Part shown: in pieces, positions 43,509 through 51,204 of the stretch
How the letters are laid out: each line of letters begins with the position of its first letter
Numbering within the stretch: position 1 is the stretch's first letter
Assembly (NCBI RefSeq): GCF_022664465.1
Contig: NZ_JAKREV010000001.1
Coordinates: 496,001 to 560,000, forward strand
Length of the DNA stretch: 64,000 nucleotides
Source of the DNA: Sphingomonas hankookensis
GTDB lineage: Bacteria > Pseudomonadota > Alphaproteobacteria > Sphingomonadales > Sphingomonadaceae
Direction: 5' to 3'
Translations under genes and position numbers: made by a program
Notes under the pieces: generated by a model
What the model was told of the DNA's origin: nothing
The model's database searches: none
What the model saw: the letters and a program-made list of their open reading frames with translations, nothing else

Positions 43509-44746
43509 GCCAGCGTCTCCTTGCGGTCGTCGCGGAAGGTGAGTTGGAACAGCAGTGCGATCGCGGCGGCGGCGATGGCGGGATAGACCCACATGCCCTG
43601 CCAGTCGGCGATCGTCGGATTGGCCGGCAGCTGCGCATAGAGCAGCGCACCGATCTGCGACCCGAGCAGCATCCCGACGCCGTAGGTGAACAGCGTCAGC
43701 ATCCCCTGCGCCTGCGCATTCACGCCCTTTGGCGTGGCGATCGTGCCGACATAGATCGCGCCCGCGACGAAGAAGAAGTCGTAGCATACGCCGTGCAGCG
43801 CGACGCCCAGATAGACCGCCCACAGCCCCGACCCGCCATCACCGATCGCGAACAGCGCATAGCGCAGCGCCCATGCGGCCATGCCGACCAGCAGCAGCGG
43901 CTTTACCCCGAAGCGGCGATAGAGCCACGGCATCGAGAACATGAAGACCAGCTCGGACATCTGCCCGATCGCCAGCGTGCCGCCGACATTCTCGATCCCC
44001 GCCGCGCCGACATAGGGCGAGGCATAGGCATAATACATCGCCAGAGGCACCGAGATCAGCGTGGCGCAGGTGATGAAGATCAGGAACGACTTCTGCCGCA
44101 TCAGCCCGAACGCCTCGACGCAGAACACCTGCGCCAGCACGCTGCCGCCCTGCGGTCGATCCGCTTCGACCGCCGGCAGCGTGAAGCTGTAGATGCCGAG
44201 CGCGATCGACACGACCGCCGCGACCGTGAAGATCTGCGGGCTGGCCGACAGCCCGGCCCAACCGATGATCAGGCCGGACGCAATCCATCCGATCGTGCCG
44301 AACGCACGGACGAACGGAAAATTGTCGGTCCGCTCGCCGAAGCTCTTGAGCGCGATCGTGTTCGCAAGGCCCACGGTCGGCATGTACAAGATCATGTAGC
44401 CCAGCAGCAGCGCAACGAAGGTCGCACCGCGTTCGGGCGTGATCAGCGCGGGCATGAAGAACAGCAGCACGCCGCCGACCAGATGCAGGATAACCATCAA
44501 CATCCGCGGCGACACATATCGCACCGCAACCATGCCCAGCAGCAACGATCCGACGATCGACGCGATCGGTCCCATCGAAAACGCGTTGCCGATCAGGTTA
44601 CCGATCCCGACCGTCTGCATGACGAGGCCGAGCGTAACCTGCCACGCGCCCCAGATGAAAAACTGCATGAACATCAATGCGCTCAGCCGCGCGGTCATCC
44701 CGCCTTCGACCGATGCACGACGCCCAACGCCCTCCGCTATGGCCAT
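43505..44746 (-). CDS. MFS transporter, nucleoside:H+ symporter-like
   Basis: The 413-residue protein has about twelve hydrophobic segments and resembles the NupG/XapB nucleoside symporter branch of the major facilitator superfamily, a branch that also appears in sugar loci. Motifs are FMQFFIWGAWQVTLGLVMQT near residue 25 and VRAFGTIGWIASGLIIGW near residue 142. It is the first gene of the nine-gene operon and is preceded by two LacI-type palindromes. ATG 44746 has GGAGG 9 bp upstream. It should import the sugar or keto-sugar formed in the periplasm (inference). Confidence 0.85.
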   Translation of the reverse strand: MAIAEGVGRRASVEGGMTARLSALMFMQFFIWGAWQVTLGLVMQTVGIGNLIGNAFSMGPIASIVGSLLLGMVAVRYVSPRMLMVILHLVGGVLLFFMPALITPERGATFVALLLGYMILYMPTVGLANTIALKSFGERTDNFPFVRAFGTIGWIASGLIIGWAGLSASPQIFTVAAVVSIALGIYSFTLPAVEADRPQGGSVLAQVFCVEAFGLMRQKSFLIFITCATLISVPLAMYYAYASPYVGAAGIENVGGTLAIGQMSELVFMFSMPWLYRRFGVKPLLLVGMAAWALRYALFAIGDGGSGLWAVYLGVALHGVCYDFFFVAGAIYVGTIATPKGVNAQAQGMLTLFTYGVGMLLGSQIGALLYAQLPANPTIADWQGMWVYPAIAAAAIALLFQLTFRDDRKETLA

Positions 44747-44801
44747 GTGCCATCCCCTCCGCGGTTTTGTCTGCTTAATCGAACCGGAGGCTAAGTAGAT
44801 A

Positions 44802-44815
44802 TGACAGCGCTGTAA
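44802..44815. promoter_or_regulatory. LacI/GalR-type operator candidate 1
   Basis: TGACAGCGCTGTAA is a palindrome with one mismatched pair around the AGCGCT centre. It fits operators of LacI-family sugar regulators. It lies 56 bp upstream of the transporter start, 21 bp centre to centre from the next palindrome. No LacI-family regulator gene is found in this window. Confidence 0.6.
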
Positions 44816-44822
44816 AGGCCAA

Positions 44823-44836
44823 TGTAACCGGTTTCA
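44823..44836. promoter_or_regulatory. LacI/GalR-type operator candidate 2
   Basis: TGTAACCGGTTTCA matches the classic LacI/GalR half-site pattern TGnAACCGGTTnCA with the CCGG centre at 44828-44831. With candidate 1 it sits in the 140-bp gap between the halogenase quartet and the transporter gene. Two sites about two helical turns apart suggest cooperative repression of the operon. Confidence 0.65.
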
Positions 44837-44886
44837 GGGAATTTGCGGTATATGATCGCTCGGATGGATCGGCGCTGCCGTAGCGT

Positions 44887-46401
44887 TCACAGGTCCGGGC
44901 TGCGGCAATGGCGATCGATGAACGCCCTGTGCCCCGGCATCGCGCGCACGCCGGCATCCATCGCCGCCGCGATCCGCGTCATCCGGTCGTCCAGCTCGGC
45001 GTCCGACAGCAGGTCGGCGATCGGGTGATAGCGTTTGGGCACGATATTCTGCCCGTGCAGTACCGCCAGCCAGCTCGTCTCGCTGAACAGCTCGTTGTCG
45101 TGGCGGTACAGCCGCGCATTCTCGCGAAAGATCGCGATCCGCTGGGCGAGCGAATCCGGAATGTCCATGTCCCGGCACCGGCGCCAGAACGGGCTGTCGT
45201 CGCGCGCCGTTGCCTTGTAATGCAGGATCAGGAAGTCGCGGACCTGCTCATATTCCGCGCGCGTTCGGCGGTTATAATAATCAATGTCGGGCTGGTTGAA
45301 CGACCGGTCGGGGAAATTGGTCAGCAGCCGCGCGATCCCCGACTGGATCAGGTGGATCGAGGTCGATTCGAGCGGTTCGAGAAACCCCGATGCCAGCCCC
45401 AGCGCGACGACGTTGCGGTCCCACGCCTTGCGCCGCACGCCCGCAGTGAAGCGCAGGAAGTTCGGGTCGGCCAGCGCGTCGCCGTCCAATCCGGCATCGA
45501 GCATCGCCAGCGCCGCATCGTCCGATGCGTATTCCGAACAATAGACATGGCCATTGCCGGTCCGCGATTGCAGCGGGATGCGCCAGCGCCAGCCGACCGG
45601 CGTCGCCGTCGCTCGCGTGTACGGCACCGGATCGGCGACCCGCGCGCACGGCCGCGCCACGGCGCGGTCGCACGGCAGCCATTCGCTCCAGTCGTCATAG
45701 CCCGCGTTGAGTGCGCCTTCGATCAGCAGCCCCCGAAACCCCGAACAGTCGATGAACAGGTCGCCGCCGACGTGACGGCCATCGTCGAGCACGACATGGT
45801 CGACATGCCCGCTGTCCCCTTGCAGCGCGACGTCGACGATCCGCCCCTCGATCCGCTCGACCCCCGCCGCCTCGGCGCGTTCTCGCAGGTAGCGGGCGTA
45901 GAGCGCGGCATCGAACTGGAACGCATAGGCGATGCCGGCCAGCGGCGATCCTTGTCGCGACGCATTGGGCCGCTGAAACTTGCCCGCCCGCGCCGCGCCG
46001 ACGCCGATGCTGTAGCGGTCGAGCGGCAGTGCCCCGCCCGCCTGCACCTGCCGATACCAGAAGTGATGGAAGTGCAGCCCCTCCATCTCCTGCCCATAGC
46101 TGCCAAAGGGATGGATATAGCGCTCGCCGATCCGCCCCCAGTCGACGAACTCGATGCCCAGCTTGAACGTCGCGCAGGTCCGCCGGGCGAATTCGTCCTC
46201 GTCGATGCCCAGCAGCCGGTTGAAATACTGGATGTGCGGGATCGTCGCCTCACCCACTCCGACCGTGCCGATCGCCTCCGATTCGACCACGCGGATCGCC
46301 GTCCCGCTGCCCGACAGGATGCGCGAGAACGCCGCCGCCGCCATCCACCCCGCCGTGCCGCCGCCGACGATGGTGATGCTGCGGATGTTGCCATCCTTCA
46401 T
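44887..46401 (-). CDS. Flavin-dependent halogenase-like protein (paralogue 1)
   Basis: The 504-residue protein is a tryptophan halogenase-type FDH. The FAD signature GGGTAGW is at residues 13-19, the GVGEAT motif at 48-53, and the catalytic Lys is K80 in CATFKLGIEFVDW. WRWRIPLQSRTGNGHVY gives the WxWxIP motif, and FLEPLESTSIHLIQSG gives the catalytic Glu-Ser. All landmark residues are intact. ATG 46401 overlaps the upstream halogenase stop by 4 nt; an upstream MPGGGG start is possible but less likely. It is the last gene of the quartet. The substrate is unknown. Confidence 0.9.
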   Translation of the reverse strand: MKDGNIRSITIVGGGTAGWMAAAAFSRILSGSGTAIRVVESEAIGTVGVGEATIPHIQYFNRLLGIDEDEFARRTCATFKLGIEFVDWGRIGERYIHPFGSYGQEMEGLHFHHFWYRQVQAGGALPLDRYSIGVGAARAGKFQRPNASRQGSPLAGIAYAFQFDAALYARYLRERAEAAGVERIEGRIVDVALQGDSGHVDHVVLDDGRHVGGDLFIDCSGFRGLLIEGALNAGYDDWSEWLPCDRAVARPCARVADPVPYTRATATPVGWRWRIPLQSRTGNGHVYCSEYASDDAALAMLDAGLDGDALADPNFLRFTAGVRRKAWDRNVVALGLASGFLEPLESTSIHLIQSGIARLLTNFPDRSFNQPDIDYYNRRTRAEYEQVRDFLILHYKATARDDSPFWRRCRDMDIPDSLAQRIAIFRENARLYRHDNELFSETSWLAVLHGQNIVPKRYHPIADLLSDAELDDRMTRIAAAMDAGVRAMPGHRAFIDRHCRSPDL

Positions 46402-47906
46402 GCCGCCACCGCCGGGCAATAGCGCGACAGGAAGTCGGCATGCCTCGGCATCCGCTCGACCGCCGCCGCCATCGCCTGCCGCATCGACGCCAGGCTGTGC
46501 GCGACATCGCCCGCGGGCAGCGTCGCGACGATCGGATCGCAGGCCGCGGGCACGATCCCCTGCCCCAGCATCACCGCGACCCAGCTCGGTCGCGCGAACA
46601 GTTCGTCGTTGTAGCGGAAGACACGGCCCGTCTCGCGGAACAGCTCGATCTTATGCAACAGCGTGTCGGGCAGCGTCATGGTCCGGCAATAGCGCCAGAA
46701 CGGCGTGTCGTCGCGGGTGGTCGCCGCATAGTGCAGCACGATGAAGTCGCGCACCTGTTCGAACTCGGTCCGCATATGCCGGTTATATTCGGTGCGCAGG
46801 ATGTCGGGGATGTCGCCACGCGGAAACAGCGAGATGAACCGGCTGATCCCCTCCTGGATCAAATAGATCGACGTCGATTCGAGCGGTTCGAGGAACCCCG
46901 CCGCCAGCCCGATCGCAACGCAATTGCCGCGCCAGAACGCCTCGCGACACCCCGCCTTGAACGCGATCCGCCGCGGATCGCCCAGCGCCGACGCGTCGAG
47001 GTTCGCCAGCAACGTTTCACGCGCCACCGCCTCCGACTGGAATGCGCTGGCATAGATATGGCCGTTGCCGACCCGTCGCTGCGTCGGGATGCGCCATTGC
47101 CACCCGGCATCACGCGCCGTCGCCCGCGTGTAGGGCGTCGGCGGACCGGCATGTTCGCTCGGCACCGCCAGCGCGGTGTCGCACGGCAGCCAATGGCTCC
47201 AGTCGACGAACCCGGTGCTCAGCGTCTCGCCCAGCAGCAGCGCACGAAACCCGGTGCAGTCGAAGAAGAAATCGCCCTCGACCGTGCGCCCGTCGCGCAG
47301 CGTCAGCCCGGCGATCGTCCCGTCCGCCCCCTGCCGCACGTCGCCGACGATCCCCTCGACCCGCACGACGCCGCGCGCCTCGGCATAACGCCGCAGGAAC
47401 CGGGCATAGAGCGTCGCGTCGAAATGATAGGCATAGCGGATCTGCGACAGCACCGACCGCGGATTGGGATCGGGCAGCGCGAACCGCCCCGCCTGCGCCG
47501 CGAGCGCGCACAGGCTGTACGCCTCGATCGGTTCTCGCGCGCCGTCGTCCCTCGCGCGCAGCCAATATTGGTGGAAATCGATCCCCTGCATGTCGACGCC
47601 ATGCTGGCCGAACGGGTGGATATAGCGCTCGCCCTTGGCGCCCCAGTCGACGAACTCGATCCCCAGCTTGAACGTCGCCTGCGTTGCCGCCATGAACTCG
47701 GCCTCGCTCACCCCCAGCATCTGGTTGAAGGCGAGGATGTCGGGAATCGTCGCCTCGCCCACCCCGACGGTGCCGATCGCATCCGATTCGACCAGCGTGA
47801 TCGTGACGTCCTTGGGGTCCAGCAGGCTCGACAGCGCGGCTGCGGTCATCCACCCCGCCGACCCGCCGCCGACGATCACGATCCGGCGGAGCAGCGCCGC
47901 GCTCAC
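46398..47906 (-). CDS. Flavin-dependent halogenase-like protein (paralogue 2)
   Basis: The 502-residue FDH has GGGSAGW (residues 13-19), the catalytic Lys K80 in QATFKLGIEFVDW, WQWRIPTQRRVGNGHIY and FLEPLESTSIYLIQEG. All expected catalytic features are present. It starts at GTG 47906, overlapping the upstream stop (GTGA). It is most similar in layout to paralogues 1 and 4 and is clearly a different sequence from the halogenase at 3210. It needs a flavin reductase partner that is not evident in this window. Confidence 0.9.
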   Translation of the reverse strand: MSAALLRRIVIVGGGSAGWMTAAALSSLLDPKDVTITLVESDAIGTVGVGEATIPDILAFNQMLGVSEAEFMAATQATFKLGIEFVDWGAKGERYIHPFGQHGVDMQGIDFHQYWLRARDDGAREPIEAYSLCALAAQAGRFALPDPNPRSVLSQIRYAYHFDATLYARFLRRYAEARGVVRVEGIVGDVRQGADGTIAGLTLRDGRTVEGDFFFDCTGFRALLLGETLSTGFVDWSHWLPCDTALAVPSEHAGPPTPYTRATARDAGWQWRIPTQRRVGNGHIYASAFQSEAVARETLLANLDASALGDPRRIAFKAGCREAFWRGNCVAIGLAAGFLEPLESTSIYLIQEGISRFISLFPRGDIPDILRTEYNRHMRTEFEQVRDFIVLHYAATTRDDTPFWRYCRTMTLPDTLLHKIELFRETGRVFRYNDELFARPSWVAVMLGQGIVPAACDPIVATLPAGDVAHSLASMRQAMAAAVERMPRHADFLSRYCPAVAA

Positions 47907-49330
47907 GACGCCGCCTTGCGCAGAAATTGCTCCAGCTGCTGGCGATAGACCCGCGCCGGGGGGAGCGTCTCCACCGCGCGTTCGATCTCGCGTGCCATGC
48001 CGGTCAGGAACTGCGCGACCTGTGCCTTGTCCGCCCGGTCAGCCAAGCGGTCATACCGCCGCGGCCGCCGCCCCATCCCCAAGTGCAGGATGATCCAGTC
48101 CTCCGGATGAAAGGGTTCGAGGTCATAGGCAACCAGCAGCCCGCGATTCCCGAACAAGGAGATCTTGCGCGCCAGCTTCTCCGGCACCTGCTCGGCCCGC
48201 GCCGCGTCCCAATAGGGCCCGTCGGGCAGGCCATCGACCGCGAAAAACGCCCGCTGGAACAGGTCGGCATGATCGTAATCGTCGGCAAAGCGCCGGTTAT
48301 ATTCCGCCGCCTCCACCGCGCAGTCGTCGGTGACCGGGATCAGCGACAGCAGCCGTTCGATATCGCGCTCCAGCAACAGCATCGGCGCAGGCGTCAGCGG
48401 TTCGACCACCCCCGCCGCCTGCCCGATCGCGACGCAATTGCCGACCCATGGCTGCGCCCGCCGGCCGAGCGTCGCCTCGACCCGACGGCCTAACGCCCCC
48501 TCGTCGGGCCGATCGGGCGCGTAGACGCTGGCGTGCAGCGTCCGCCCTTTAAGCGGCGTCGCCGATTGCCAGCCGAGCGCGGTGGCCGTCACGGTCCGCA
48601 GCGGAGCCTCGTCCGCGCCCGCCTCGTTGCGCACCGCCATGCCGATCCGCCGCCCATCGGGTGCTCCCGACCCCAGCACCGCCGCCGGCCCCGACGCATC
48701 GATATAGAGATCGGCCGTCACCATCCGCCCGTCGTCCAGCCGGATGCCGGCGATCCGCCCCCCGGCCACCTCGGCCCCGGCGAAGGCGCCCTCGACGACC
48801 TCCACCCGGTCCGCCGGCCGTGCCGCAGCAAACAGCGCGGCATAGTCCGCCGGATCGACCTGATAGCCATATTCGGCACGCGCCAGCGGATGCTGCCCGC
48901 CCGCCTCGCGCGGTGGATGGACGAACACCCCGCGCCGCGCCGCCTGCAATCCCGCAACGTACGGATCGATGCCGCCCGCCCCGGTCCGCGCCAGATACTG
49001 GTGGAACACCACGCCATCGATCACCGGAAAGGGCAGCGCGAACGCCTGCATCCACGATCGCCCCGCCCCCCACGCGGCATAGCGCGTCCCCCACGAAAAG
49101 GCGGCATCGCTGCCCAGCACCAGCTGCCGCTCATCGACCCCGGCGGCAAGGTTGAAGCCATAGGCCGATGGCCCGGTTACGCTGCCGTACAGCAGGTCGC
49201 CGTCGCGCTGATCGCCCGCCCGCACCCAAAGGATCGCGGTATCGGGCGCCACTTGCCGCGCCAGCGCCGTCAACGCCATCTGCGCCGCCAGCCCGTCGCC
49301 ACACACCAATATGCGCCGCACCGCCATCAC
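47903..49330 (-). CDS. Degenerate FDH-family protein (paralogue 3, catalytic residues lost)
   Basis: This 475-residue protein keeps the length and overall order of the FDH family but has lost the key sites. The FAD loop is VCGDGLAAQ rather than GGGxAGW. The catalytic Lys position reads S79 in DAAFSWGTRYAAWG. WxWxIP is replaced by WQSATPLKGRT. The catalytic Glu-Ser reads VVEPLTPAPM, with Thr-Pro in place of Glu-Ser. Other structure, such as DLYIDASGPAAVLGSG and NCVAIGQAAG, is kept, so it is not a pseudogene. It starts at GTG 49330 (4-nt overlap) or ATG 49327. It may be a scaffold, a flavoprotein with another reaction, or a non-catalytic partner of its neighbours (inference). Confidence 0.85.
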   Translation of the reverse strand: MMAVRRILVCGDGLAAQMALTALARQVAPDTAILWVRAGDQRDGDLLYGSVTGPSAYGFNLAAGVDERQLVLGSDAAFSWGTRYAAWGAGRSWMQAFALPFPVIDGVVFHQYLARTGAGGIDPYVAGLQAARRGVFVHPPREAGGQHPLARAEYGYQVDPADYAALFAAARPADRVEVVEGAFAGAEVAGGRIAGIRLDDGRMVTADLYIDASGPAAVLGSGAPDGRRIGMAVRNEAGADEAPLRTVTATALGWQSATPLKGRTLHASVYAPDRPDEGALGRRVEATLGRRAQPWVGNCVAIGQAAGVVEPLTPAPMLLLERDIERLLSLIPVTDDCAVEAAEYNRRFADDYDHADLFQRAFFAVDGLPDGPYWDAARAEQVPEKLARKISLFGNRGLLVAYDLEPFHPEDWIILHLGMGRRPRRYDRLADRADKAQVAQFLTGMAREIERAVETLPPARVYRQQLEQFLRKAAS

Positions 49331-50850
49331 GCGACGCCCAGCCCGGCTGCGGCAGGAGACTGCCGGATATAGTCGGCATGGTCGGGCGTCGCCTGCACCG
49401 CCGCCGCCACCTCCGCGCGCAACGTCGCTGCCCGCGCCGCCAGCACCGCATCGTCGCTCGCCCGCACCCGCGGGTCATGCCCGCGCGGCACCAGCCCCTG
49501 CCCCAGCATCACCGCGACCCAGCTGGGTGGCAGGAACAGCCCGAATTCGTACGGCACGACATAGCCGCGCGACAGCCACGCATCGATCTTGTGCCGCAAA
49601 CTGTCGGGTAAGGTCAGCGCGCGAAAATGCCGCCACATCGGGCTGTCGTCGCGCTGCGTCGCGACATAATGCAGCAGCAGGAAATCGCGCACCCGTTCGA
49701 AATGCAGCGCCATGCGCCGGTTATACTCGCCGATATCGCCTGCATCGAACGCCCGCGTCGGGAACAGCGCCAGCAACTCGGTAATGCCGTCCTGGATCAG
49801 ATGGATCGACGTCGATTCGAGCGGTTCGAGGAACCCGCTCGACAGACCGATGGCCACCACGTTGCGCTTCCAGAAATCCTGCCGCCGCCCGGTCGTGAAG
49901 CGCAGCCGCCGCGGATCGGCTTGCATCGGCGCGTCGAGGTTCGCGACCAGCTGCGCCTCCGCATCGTCGTCCGAAATGAAGTCGCTGCAATAGACATGGC
50001 CGTTGCCGACCCGGTGCTGCAACGGGATGCGCCACTGCCACCCCGCCGTCCGCGCCGTCGCGCGGGTATAGGGGCCGAGCGGTCCTTTGCTGTCGGTCGG
50101 TACCGCCACCGCGCGGTTGCACGGCAACCACCGGCTCCAGTCGTCATAGCCCGACCCCAGCGCCTGCCCGATCAGCAGCCCGCGAAACCCCGAACAGTCG
50201 ACGAACAGTTCGGCTGCCAATGTCCGCCCATCCTCCAGTGTGGCGTGACGCACGTCCCCCCGTTCGCCGTCCAGCGCGACGTCGACGACCTTGCCCTCGA
50301 CCCGCTCGACGCCGCGCGCCTCGGCATAGCGGCGCAGAAACGCGGCATAGAGTGAGGCGTCGAACTGATAGGCATAGCCGAAGCTCGATTCGACCCGCCC
50401 CGGCGTCGCCGCGGGATGGCGGAACCGGTTCGCTTCGGCGGCGATCACCGGATAGGAATAGTCGTCCAGCCGGCCGGGATCGCCCAGCGCGCGCAACCGC
50501 AACCATTGGTGGTAGAAGGGGATGCCGTCGTCGCTCGGCCCGTAATTGCCGAACGGGTGGATATAGCGATCGCCGATCCGGCCCCAGTCGCAAAACTCGA
50601 TGCCCAGCTTGTAGGTCGCCTCGGTCGCGCGCATCAACTCGGGCTCGGCGATGCCCAGCGTGGTGTTGAATGCGCGGATATGCGGCAGCGTCGCCTCGCC
50701 GACGCCCACCGTCCCGATCTCCGCCGATTCGACCAGCCGGATCGCGACACCCAGCCCCGCCAGCCGGTTCGCAAGCGCGGCGGCCGTCATCCACCCCGCG
50801 GTGCCGCCACCCACGATGCAGACGCTGGCAATCTGACCTGCGTTCGTCAC
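49327..50850 (-). CDS. Flavin-dependent halogenase-like protein (paralogue 4)
   Basis: The 507-residue FDH has GGGTAGW (residues 14-20), the catalytic Lys K81 in EATYKLGIEFCDW, WQWRIPLQHRVGNGHVY and FLEPLESTSIHLIQDG. It is the first gene of the quartet and starts at GTG 50850. The 354-bp divergent gap to the TonB receptor gene starts just upstream. The catalytic set is complete, so it should be active given reduced FAD and a halide. The substrate is unknown; family members from TonB-receptor loci halogenate indole-type compounds in vitro. Confidence 0.9.
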   Translation of the reverse strand: MTNAGQIASVCIVGGGTAGWMTAAALANRLAGLGVAIRLVESAEIGTVGVGEATLPHIRAFNTTLGIAEPELMRATEATYKLGIEFCDWGRIGDRYIHPFGNYGPSDDGIPFYHQWLRLRALGDPGRLDDYSYPVIAAEANRFRHPAATPGRVESSFGYAYQFDASLYAAFLRRYAEARGVERVEGKVVDVALDGERGDVRHATLEDGRTLAAELFVDCSGFRGLLIGQALGSGYDDWSRWLPCNRAVAVPTDSKGPLGPYTRATARTAGWQWRIPLQHRVGNGHVYCSDFISDDDAEAQLVANLDAPMQADPRRLRFTTGRRQDFWKRNVVAIGLSSGFLEPLESTSIHLIQDGITELLALFPTRAFDAGDIGEYNRRMALHFERVRDFLLLHYVATQRDDSPMWRHFRALTLPDSLRHKIDAWLSRGYVVPYEFGLFLPPSWVAVMLGQGLVPRGHDPRVRASDDAVLAARAATLRAEVAAAVQATPDHADYIRQSPAAAGLGVA

Positions 50851-51204
50851 GCGATAACCCCGACTAATGATCCGACCGGCAGTTCCGGCATCTATCCCCC
50901 GTTTTCCAATACGGAAAGACTTTATCTAGTTACCGCAGCGCATTCACCGCGTTGCAGCATTATTTTCCCCTGAAATCATCCAATTGCCGCAAGGAAAGAC
51001 GCATTGCGTTGCAAATTGTCAACGGGCGACAGGAAATATGTTACCGCTACCTTGTCGGACTAATCGCGATCCGTTATGCGATTCGGGTAGCCGCTTTCTT
51101 GCTGGCAAGGTCGTGCCACCCAATGACGCACGATGGGCAAGGATCGGACACAGGGGAAACCGGGCGGCCGATAGGACGGACCGCTGCTGGGAGGGGATAA
51201 GTCA
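50851..51204. promoter_or_regulatory. Divergent control region of the halogenase quartet and the TonB receptor
   Basis: This 354-bp gap between GTG 50850 (minus) and ATG 51205 (plus) is less GC-rich than its surroundings and holds no gene. It has two direct copies of GCGTTGCA (50949-50956 and 51006-51013) and two of GTTACCGC (50929-50936 and 51040-51047). The second lies in TGTTACCGCTACCT (51039-51052), close to the TGnTAnCGnTAnCA pattern of some alphaproteobacterial LacI-type operators. A GGAGGGG ribosome-binding sequence is at 51190-51196. Promoter positions cannot be fixed by eye. Confidence 0.55.

Noticed and set aside
47903-49330. Considered as a pseudogene because key FDH residues are missing
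   Set aside because: The frame is full length, lacks stops or frameshifts, and overlaps both neighbours by 4 nt, so it is more likely a working gene with altered function.
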